Positions 5,925-10,597 of a stretch of DNA of 10,597 nt are shown in pieces (within the stretch, counting starts at the first letter, position 1; each line of letters starts with the position of its first letter). Below the pieces are notes generated by a model. It did not search any database, was not told the DNA's origin, and saw only the letters and a list, made by a program, of their open reading frames with translations. This DNA comes from Intrasporangiaceae bacterium (GTDB taxonomy: Bacteria > Actinomycetota > Actinomycetes > Actinomycetales > Dermatophilaceae), in the NCBI GenBank assembly GCA_012518475.1, contig JAAYSB010000204.1, forward strand, positions 1-10,597. Direction: 5' to 3'. The position numbers and the translations under genes were made by a program.

Positions 5925-6725
5925 ATGACCACCACCGAAGAGTCCACCGTCCTCATCACCCGCGACGGTGCGGTCTGCACCATCACGTTGAACCGCCCGG
6001 ATGCGATGAACGCGCTCAACCTGCAGACCAAGGAGGCCCTCAAGTCCGCTGTGACCGAGGCGGCCGAGGACGAGGATGTGCGCTGCGTCGTTCTCACCGG
6101 AACCGGGCGGGCCTTCTGCGTGGGCCAGGACCTGCGCGAGCACGTGGCCGGCCTGGAGCAGGGCGCCGAGTTCCTGTCGACGACGGTCAGTGAGCACTAC
6201 AACCCGGTCGCCACCGCGCTCGCGACGATGAACAAGCCGGTCGTCACTGCCATCAACGGCGTTGCGGCCGGTGCCGGCATGAGCCTGGCCCTGACCGGTG
6301 ACGTGCGAATCATGGCCGAGGACGCGGGCATGAACTCCGCCTTCGCCGGCATCGCTCTGTCGTGCGACACCGGAGCCTCGTGGTGGCTGCCTCGCCTCGT
6401 CGGGCACGCCCGCGCCAAGGACCTCCTCTTCAACCCTCGGACCGTGCCTTCCGCCGAGTGCCTCGAGCTCGGTCTCGTCACCGAGGTCGTGCCCGGCGAG
6501 TCCCTCGCCGCGACCGCGGCGGAGGTGGCGCAGCGCCTCGCGGCCGGCCCGACGAAGGCCTACGGCGCGATCCGCCAGGCTGTCCTCGCCGCCGCAGCAC
6601 TGCCCCTCCCTGAGGCGTTGGCGGTGGAGGAGTCATTCATGGCGAGCACCGGCGACTCCACGGATCACGAGGAGGCTGTGCGGGCCTTCCTCGCCAAGGA
6701 GAAGCCCACCTTCACCGGTCGTTAG
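5925..6725 (+). CDS. enoyl-CoA hydratase/isomerase, PaaG-like
   Basis: This is a crotonase-fold enzyme acting on acyl-CoA thioesters, either hydrating 2-enoyl-CoA or shifting a double bond. The 266-residue protein shows the CoA/oxyanion region TGTGRAFCVGQDL (58-70), the second oxyanion segment NGVAAGAGMSLAL (111-123), and LSCDTGASWWLPRLVG (145-160). Asp148 in that last segment corresponds to the catalytic Asp of PaaG isomerases (PDxGxxWLLPR pattern). The first catalytic Glu of classical hydratases is replaced by Ser120. Both facts favour a PaaG-type isomerase over a straight beta-oxidation hydratase, but no other phenylacetate (paa) genes are nearby, so the pathway is open. The ATG at 5925 follows a TACGGT box and no ribosome-binding site. 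It is convergent with the mannosyltransferase gene, with only 5 nt between stop codons. The fold is certain; the substrate is not. Confidence 0.9.
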   Translation: MTTTEESTVLITRDGAVCTITLNRPDAMNALNLQTKEALKSAVTEAAEDEDVRCVVLTGTGRAFCVGQDLREHVAGLEQGAEFLSTTVSEHYNPVATALATMNKPVVTAINGVAAGAGMSLALTGDVRIMAEDAGMNSAFAGIALSCDTGASWWLPRLVGHARAKDLLFNPRTVPSAECLELGLVTEVVPGESLAATAAEVAQRLAAGPTKAYGAIRQAVLAAAALPLPEALAVEESFMASTGDSTDHEEAVRAFLAKEKPTFTGR

Positions 6726-6730
6726 TGCGG

Positions 6731-7951
6731 TCACGGCGGATAGTCGGAGGGCGGCACGAACACGAACAGCCCGAGCGTCCACCGGTACTGGAGCCAGACG
6801 AGAGCGAGCACGACGACACCGGCGAGGAGCGGCCACCATCGCGGCGGTCGACGCAGCCCGCCACCGATGAGCACGAGCGCGAGCGGGAACAGCGGCACGG
6901 CATAGCGGATCAGGCTCGTGCCGACATCGAGGACGGCAGCCAGATAGGCCGGATAGGCGACCATCCACAGCCGCAGCTCCGGAGGGAGCCGGGCTGCCCA
7001 CGGGCCGGCCGTCGCCGCGACGAGGAACACCGCGAGCGCCCCGACAGCCAGTGCTGCGAGAACGCGCGGGGACTCGGCGTCCCGGAAGAGGAGGATCGCG
7101 GTGTTGTCGATCCAGGGCCGGAACGGGACGATCTCGCCGCCGGCGCGCCAGGCGGCCATGGTCTGCGGGTACCCGTCCGGAACCCCGGTACCGATGCCGA
7201 CGATGGTCGCCCACATCAGCCCTGAGGCACCGGCGATCACCGTGGCGAGCAGCGGCGGGATGAGGTCACGGGGGTCGCGCTCCCTGCCCTGCCACCACCT
7301 GCGCGCCTCCCAGAGGAACACCAGCCCGACAACGAGCGCGAACGGCAGGGTGATCGGACGGGTGAGGCCGAGCACGAAGGCCAGGCCGGCGACCGCATAC
7401 CAGCGCCGGTCCACGAGCGCGGTGAGCGCGGCGACGAGGACCAGGGTCGCGAGCGACTCGGTGTAGGCGACCTGCATCGTCGGCGCCGCCGGTTGCACGG
7501 CCCAGACACCCACAGCGGCCACGGCGAGGGGTGCCGGGGTGTACCGGGCGAAGAGCCTGGCCATGAGGACCGCCGCGCCGGCACCGGCAACGAGGGCGAC
7601 GACCGTTCCGGCGAGCCGGAAGTCGACGCCCGGGATGATCATCAGGATGCGCGACAGGACCGGGAAGAGCGGATAGAAGGCCCACTGGTTCTGTCGGACA
7701 GTGCCGTCCTCGTGCAGAGGCAGCTCGCTGGGATAGCCATCCTCGGCGATCGCCCGGTACCAGGAGCCGTCCCAGAGCACCGACATATCGAGCAGGCCGA
7801 CCTCGCCGTCCTCCCCCGTCCAGCGCGGATACGGCTCCTGCTGGCCCCGGGCGATGAGGAGATATCCCGTGCTCACACACCGGCTCAGGAGATAGACGAC
7901 GAGCGCTGCCACGGAGACCCTGCCTGGGGACCACCCTCGTCCGGTCCTCAT
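6731..7951 (-). CDS. polytopic mannosyltransferase, PIG-V-like family
   Basis: This is an integral membrane GT-C-fold glycosyltransferase that would use a lipid-linked mannose donor on the outer face of the membrane. The 406-residue protein has roughly nine to eleven hydrophobic helices beginning at about residue 12. An N-terminal extracytoplasmic loop holds LWDGSWYRAIAEDGYP (59-74), whose Asp61 is the likely catalytic acid, followed by FYPLFPVLSR (92-101). Late in the protein SLIRYAVPLFPLAL (346-359) matches the family's conserved C-terminal motif. The ATG at 7951 overlaps the stop of the preceding SRPBCC gene (ATGA), and no strong Shine-Dalgarno site is seen, so coupling is likely. It is the last gene of the five-gene run. 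A role in glycosylating lipids, lipoglycans or proteins is plausible; the acceptor is unknown. Confidence 0.85.
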   Translation of the reverse strand: MRTGRGWSPGRVSVAALVVYLLSRCVSTGYLLIARGQQEPYPRWTGEDGEVGLLDMSVLWDGSWYRAIAEDGYPSELPLHEDGTVRQNQWAFYPLFPVLSRILMIIPGVDFRLAGTVVALVAGAGAAVLMARLFARYTPAPLAVAAVGVWAVQPAAPTMQVAYTESLATLVLVAALTALVDRRWYAVAGLAFVLGLTRPITLPFALVVGLVFLWEARRWWQGRERDPRDLIPPLLATVIAGASGLMWATIVGIGTGVPDGYPQTMAAWRAGGEIVPFRPWIDNTAILLFRDAESPRVLAALAVGALAVFLVAATAGPWAARLPPELRLWMVAYPAYLAAVLDVGTSLIRYAVPLFPLALVLIGGGLRRPPRWWPLLAGVVVLALVWLQYRWTLGLFVFVPPSDYPP

Positions 7952-8370
7952 GACCCAGCCAGCATCCGCCGCAGCGCCCGCCCGAAGACGAGCCGGCCGG
8001 CGGCATCGAAGAGGGGACGGGTGAGCCGCGCGAGCGTGGCATGGGCCGGCACCACCTCCTCCGTCCAGGTGACGCGGGTCCCGCCACGGCGCAGCTGGTC
8101 CAGCGTGACGTCCGCCCAGCCGGCGAGCACCCGGCCGGTCTTCTCCACCCTGAACCGGGTGGGCGGCTCCCACACCGTGACGACCATCGGGTCGTCGAAC
8201 CCGAGGGGGCCGAGCGATGTGCGGGGCGTGAACGTCCAGCCCTCGGTCGGCGGGTCGGGATCGGTTCTTGTCGTGGTCAGCGGCACTCCCTGTGCGTGCG
8301 CGGCGAAGTCGGTGAGTCTGGTCCAGACCTGTTCCACGGACTCGTGCGTGGTCGCGGCTACGACGAACAC
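7948..8370 (-). CDS. SRPBCC (START-like) family protein
   Basis: The 140-residue soluble protein has the polyketide-cyclase/START-like layout. It starts with strand VFVVAATTHES, then the amphipathic helix SVEQVWTRLTDF typical of the family, mid-strands (GWTFTPRTSLG, MVVTVWEPPTRFRVEKTG, GWADVTLDQL, TRVTWTEEVV) and a long C-terminal helix (LARLTRPLFDAAGRLVFGRALRRML). Such proteins bind small hydrophobic ligands in a cavity; no specific ligand or activity can be deduced. The start is GTG at 8370, with GGAG 10 nt upstream (8381-8384), inside the last codons of the DivIVA-like gene. It is separated from that gene by 7 nt and overlaps the mannosyltransferase start by an ATGA, placing it in the same transcript. 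Confidence 0.82.
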   Translation of the reverse strand: MFVVAATTHESVEQVWTRLTDFAAHAQGVPLTTTRTDPDPPTEGWTFTPRTSLGPLGFDDPMVVTVWEPPTRFRVEKTGRVLAGWADVTLDQLRRGGTRVTWTEEVVPAHATLARLTRPLFDAAGRLVFGRALRRMLAGS

Positions 8371-8377
8371 GCGGCCG

Positions 8378-8659
8378 TCACTCCGGTTCCCTGAGGGAAG
8401 CAGCCTCCACCTCGAGGTCGGCGATCCGCTGCCTCAGCAGCGCCAGAGCCTCGTCGACCTGATCCATTCGATAGCCGCGCAGAGCGGTGTCGAAGCGGAG
8501 CGCGTCGATGTCGGCCGGGCCGGCGGACTCGGACAGAGCGAGCCCAGGAGTGGTATGCGTCGGTTCGCTCATCCGGTCGAGCGGCAGCTTCCCGGCCAGC
8601 AGGCCGAGGAAGAGCACGATGACGAGCACCGCGACGGCGACAAGGAGAACCCAGACCAC
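8378..8659 (-). CDS. DivIVA-domain-containing single-pass membrane protein
   Basis: The 93-residue protein has an N-terminal membrane helix (about residues 2-22, almost all Val/Leu/Ala), a short linker, and a DivIVA-like segment FDTALRGYRMDQVDEALALL (56-75). That segment runs into a predicted coiled coil to the end (RQRIADLEVEAASL). DivIVA-type proteins sit at poles and septa and organise actinobacterial cell-wall growth; this mini-version, like the Rv1209 type in the same mycobacterial neighbourhood, is of unknown exact role. The start is taken as GTG at 8659 because the helix begins there and TAGAGT lies 7 nt upstream; longer in-frame starts would overlap the LOG gene. It follows that gene by 28 nt and precedes the SRPBCC gene by 7 nt. 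Confidence 0.83.
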   Translation of the reverse strand: MVWVLLVAVAVLVIVLFLGLLAGKLPLDRMSEPTHTTPGLALSESAGPADIDALRFDTALRGYRMDQVDEALALLRQRIADLEVEAASLREPE

Positions 8660-8666
8660 GTCGAGA

Positions 8667-8672
8667 ACTCTA
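8667..8672 (-). promoter_or_regulatory. -10 element of a possible internal leaderless promoter for the DivIVA-like gene
   Basis: TAGAGT lies in the 28-nt gap after the LOG gene, exactly 7 nt before the GTG at 8659, with no Shine-Dalgarno sequence between. It would allow the three downstream genes to be transcribed separately from dapE. Confidence 0.45.
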
Positions 8673-8687
8673 GGCGATCGGTGAGCC

Positions 8688-9431
8688 TCAGCCGCCGTTG
8701 CCGATCCGGTTTTCGCGCGCGGCGACGATGAAGTCGACCGCGTCCTGGACGTCGTCGGTGAGATAGAGCAGATCGAGGTCGTCGGCATGGATCATGCCCT
8801 CGGCGACGCACTTGTCGCGGAGCCAGGCGAGCAGACCCGCCCAGAACTGCGAGCCGATCAGAACGATCGGGAAGCGGGTGACCTTCCCGGTCTGCACCAG
8901 GGTGAGCGCCTCGAAGAGCTCATCGAGGGTGCCGAGTCCACCGGGGAGGACGATGAACCCCTGGGCGTACTTGAGGAACATCGTCTTGCGGACGAAGAAG
9001 TAGCGGAAGTTCACCCCGAGGTCGACGAACTCGTTGAGGCCCGACTCGCGGGGCAGCTCGATGCCGAGGCCGACCGAGAGTCCGTCCGCCTCCACCGCCC
9101 CCCTGTTCGCTGCTTCCATGGCGCCGGGGCCACCGCCGGTGATGACCGCATACCCGGACTCGACGAGGGCACGCCCGACGGCGACGCCGGCCTCATAGAT
9201 CGGATTGCCGGGACCGGTGCGGGCCGAGCCGAAGACGCTCACCGCCGGGCCCAGCTCGGCCAGTGTCCCGAAGCCGTCGACGAACTCGCTCTGGATGCGC
9301 ATGACCCGCCATGGGTCGGTGTGCAGCCAGTCCGCCGAGTCCTGGGTGTCGAGCAGCCGTTGGTCATGGGTGCTCGAGGGCACCTGGTCGCGTCGCTTGA
9401 GGACCGGGCCGGTGCGGTATCCGCGCGTCAT
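8688..9431 (-). CDS. LOG-family (TIGR00730) Rossmann-fold nucleotide phosphoribohydrolase
   Basis: Members cleave nucleoside 5'-monophosphates such as cytokinin ribotides or AMP to the free base and ribose 5-phosphate. The 247-residue protein contains the Rossmann-like entry VSVFGSARTGPG (65-75), the phosphate-binding GGGPGAMEAANRGA (99-112), Arg148-Lys149 (FFVRKTMF) and the family signature PGGLGTLDELFE (163-174) with Glu171. Arg148 and Glu171 match the catalytic pair of LOG enzymes. The first 40 residues are a basic extension before the fold. The ATG at 9431 overlaps the dapE stop (ATGA). There is no ribosome-binding site, so translation depends on coupling or on an internal leaderless start. 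The dapE-LOG pairing resembles Rv1202-Rv1205 in M. tuberculosis. The physiological substrate in this organism is unknown. Confidence 0.92.
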   Translation of the reverse strand: MTRGYRTGPVLKRRDQVPSSTHDQRLLDTQDSADWLHTDPWRVMRIQSEFVDGFGTLAELGPAVSVFGSARTGPGNPIYEAGVAVGRALVESGYAVITGGGPGAMEAANRGAVEADGLSVGLGIELPRESGLNEFVDLGVNFRYFFVRKTMFLKYAQGFIVLPGGLGTLDELFEALTLVQTGKVTRFPIVLIGSQFWAGLLAWLRDKCVAEGMIHADDLDLLYLTDDVQDAVDFIVAARENRIGNGG

Positions 9432-10546
9432 GACAGCCAGCGTAGGAGAGCAGCCTCGCACTCGACGTACTCGCGGGTGGGGGCCCGCTCGTCATCCATG
9501 TGTGCGAGGTTGGGGTCTCCGGGACCGAAGTTCACTGCCGGCACACCCATCGCGGAGAAGCGGGCGACGTCGGTCCAGCCCTGCTTGGCCTCAACGGGGA
9601 CGCCGAGCGCAGCGACGAACGCCTGGGCCGCGGGCAGGTGCAGTCCGGGTCTGGCGCCCGGAGCGTTGTCGACGACATCGACGTCGAATCCGGCGAACAC
9701 CTCGCGCACGTGCTGCTCGGCCTCCTCGGCACTCAGGCTCGGCGCATAGCGGTAGTTGACCGTGACGACACACCGGTCCGGGATGACGTTGCCGGCGAGG
9801 CCACCGGAGATGATGACGGCGTTGAGCGCCTCCCGGAACTGAAGTCCGTCCACGGTGTGTGTGGCGGCCTCGTAGCCGACCAGACGGCGGAGCACCTCCT
9901 GCGCGTCGTGGATCGCGTTGTGCCCCTTCCAGGGTCGTGCGCTGTGGGCCGCGACTCCCTTGGTGCTGACCTCAGCACGCAGCGTGCCCTTGCAGCCGCC
10001 CTCGACCGCAGCACTCGTCGGCTCGAGGAGGACGGCGAAGTCGGCGTCGCTGATGAGGTCGGGTCGGTGCTGCTCGATGTGGAGCAGACCGTTGAACTCG
10101 CTGTCGATCTCCTCCCCCTCGTAGAACACGAAGGTGATGTCCCGGTTGGGCTCGACGAGCTGCTGGGCGATGCGCAGCTGGACGGCGACCCCGCCCTTCA
10201 TGTCGACGGTGCCGCGTCCGAGGAGGATCTCCTCCTCGCCCTCACGGACCCGCCGGGTGGGCAGATTCGTGACCTCTCCGCTCCCCGCGTCGACCGTGAG
10301 CGGGACCGTGTCGATATGTCCGGCAAGTACCACCCGCTCCGCACGCCCGAGATCGGTGCGCGCGACGATCGTGTTGCCGAGTCGCGTCACGGTGACGTGC
10401 GAGAGGTCTCGCAGGGCGGCCTCGATCGCGTCGGCGAGCACGCTCTCGTCGAGGCTGACGGACGCGATGTCGCACACGGCTTCGGTGAGGCTGACGACGT
10501 CCTGCGACAGGTCGAGGACGGGAGTGGTTGCGGTGGCATCCGACAT
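9428..10546 (-). CDS. dapE: succinyl-diaminopimelate desuccinylase
   Basis: This cytoplasmic dizinc M20 hydrolase removes succinate from N-succinyl-LL-diaminopimelate, giving LL-diaminopimelate for lysine and peptidoglycan synthesis. The 372-residue protein shows metal ligands His77 and Asp79 (LAGHIDTVP), the bridging Asp115 (GRGTVDMKGG), the catalytic Glu145 with ligand Glu146 (YEGEEID), ligand Glu175 (LLEPTSA) and His349 (LAHMDDERAPT). The dimerisation domain with AAHSARP (His201) lies at about 180-295. Length fits the actinobacterial DapE class. The ATG at 10546 (MSDATATTP) is preferred to one 21 nt upstream because TAGGCT sits 7 nt before it. It is first in the five-gene run and overlaps the LOG gene by ATGA. 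In mycobacteria dapD is divergent next door; that would lie past the window edge. Confidence 0.94.
   Translation of the reverse strand: MSDATATTPVLDLSQDVVSLTEAVCDIASVSLDESVLADAIEAALRDLSHVTVTRLGNTIVARTDLGRAERVVLAGHIDTVPLTVDAGSGEVTNLPTRRVREGEEEILLGRGTVDMKGGVAVQLRIAQQLVEPNRDITFVFYEGEEIDSEFNGLLHIEQHRPDLISDADFAVLLEPTSAAVEGGCKGTLRAEVSTKGVAAHSARPWKGHNAIHDAQEVLRRLVGYEAATHTVDGLQFREALNAVIISGGLAGNVIPDRCVVTVNYRYAPSLSAEEAEQHVREVFAGFDVDVVDNAPGARPGLHLPAAQAFVAALGVPVEAKQGWTDVARFSAMGVPAVNFGPGDPNLAHMDDERAPTREYVECEAALLRWLS
9439..9444 (-). promoter_or_regulatory. possible internal -10 element upstream of the LOG gene
   Basis: TACGCT within the last codons of dapE is 7 nt before the ATG at 9431. It fits the spacing seen at five other genes here, but the codons (Leu-Arg-Trp-Leu) also explain the bases, so it may be coincidental. 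Confidence 0.3.
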
Positions 10547-10553
10547 GTCGGCC

Positions 10554-10559
10554 AGCCTA
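10554..10559 (-). promoter_or_regulatory. -10 element of a leaderless promoter for dapE
   Basis: TAGGCT on the minus strand is 7 nt before the ATG at 10546. A partial -35 (ATGTCA, 4 of 6) is 19 bp upstream, slightly too far. No Shine-Dalgarno site is present. It would drive the dapE-to-mannosyltransferase run. Confidence 0.5.
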
Positions 10560-10561
10560 GC

Positions 10562-10580
10562 CAGCACGGCGGGCGTGCTG
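10562..10580. promoter_or_regulatory. 7-bp inverted repeat abutting the dapE -10 element
   Basis: CAGCACG and CGTGCTG are perfect arms around GCGGG, lying in the -35/-10 spacer just upstream of TAGGCT. A protein bound here would block the dapE promoter, and probably act on a divergent gene past the window edge. No known operator is recognised. Confidence 0.35.
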
Positions 10581-10597
10581 ACATCGAGGACGCCGCC

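Noticed and set aside
7493..8731. 412-codon plus-strand frame across the mannosyltransferase, SRPBCC and DivIVA-like genes
   Set aside because: It runs antisense to three genes with recognisable products and overlapping start/stop codons; its translation shows no domain.
8787..9749. 320-codon plus-strand frame across the LOG gene and dapE
   Set aside because: It is antisense to two enzymes with intact motifs, and its acidic low-complexity translation is typical of a shadow frame.
1..10597. Mobile elements, CRISPR arrays, tRNA/rRNA genes or horizontally acquired islands
   Set aside because: No transposase, integrase, terminal inverted repeats, regularly spaced repeats or RNA gene signatures are seen; base composition and gene families are uniform and housekeeping-like.

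Overview
The window is a 10.6-kb piece of a high-GC actinobacterial chromosome. Three things support this: the strongly GC-biased codon use; actinobacterial families (a DUF3117 small protein, a DivIVA-like membrane protein, a PIG-V-type mannosyltransferase, and an HtrA with a long Pro-rich cytoplasmic N-terminus); and two conserved blocks, sigE-htrA-tatB and dapE-LOG, known from mycobacteria and relatives. The style of the proteins would fit Intrasporangiaceae or nearby Micrococcales, but that is inference. I see no insertion sequences, phage genes, tRNA/rRNA genes or CRISPR array. This is ordinary core chromosome, fully packed with 12 genes.

Layout. (1) 50-2636, minus strand: sigE -> htrA -> tatB, an envelope-stress sigma factor followed by a membrane-anchored PDZ serine protease and a Tat translocase subunit. 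The anti-sigma gene that normally sits between sigE and htrA is missing; only 89 nt separate them, and those 89 nt contain a strong hairpin. (2) 2833-3465, plus strand: an O-methyltransferase divergent from sigE. (3) 3495-5464, minus strand: leucyl aminopeptidase pepA, translationally coupled (GTGA overlap) to a small alpha/beta-barrel (YdhR-like) protein. (4) 5563-5736, minus strand: the DUF3117 gene with its own promoter and a hairpin-bearing 5' leader, insulated from pepA by a very strong hairpin. (5) 5925-6725, plus strand: a PaaG-like enoyl-CoA hydratase/isomerase. (6) 6731-10546, minus strand: a tight five-gene run, dapE -> LOG-family hydrolase -> DivIVA-like membrane protein -> SRPBCC protein -> mannosyltransferase, two of whose junctions are ATGA overlaps. 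dapE links the block to diaminopimelate/lysine synthesis. The DivIVA-like and glycosyltransferase genes would fit cell-wall or envelope growth.

The most striking cross-window pattern is that six of the twelve genes have a TANNNT -10 element placed 6-7 nt before the start codon, the arrangement of actinobacterial leaderless transcription, usually without a convincing Shine-Dalgarno site. Other second-look items are the anti-sigma gap, the sigE-htrA intergenic hairpin, the 41-nt hairpin between DUF3117 and pepA, a 19-nt palindrome in the DUF3117 leader, and a palindrome abutting the dapE -10 element. I found no convincing sign of a wholly new multi-gene system.
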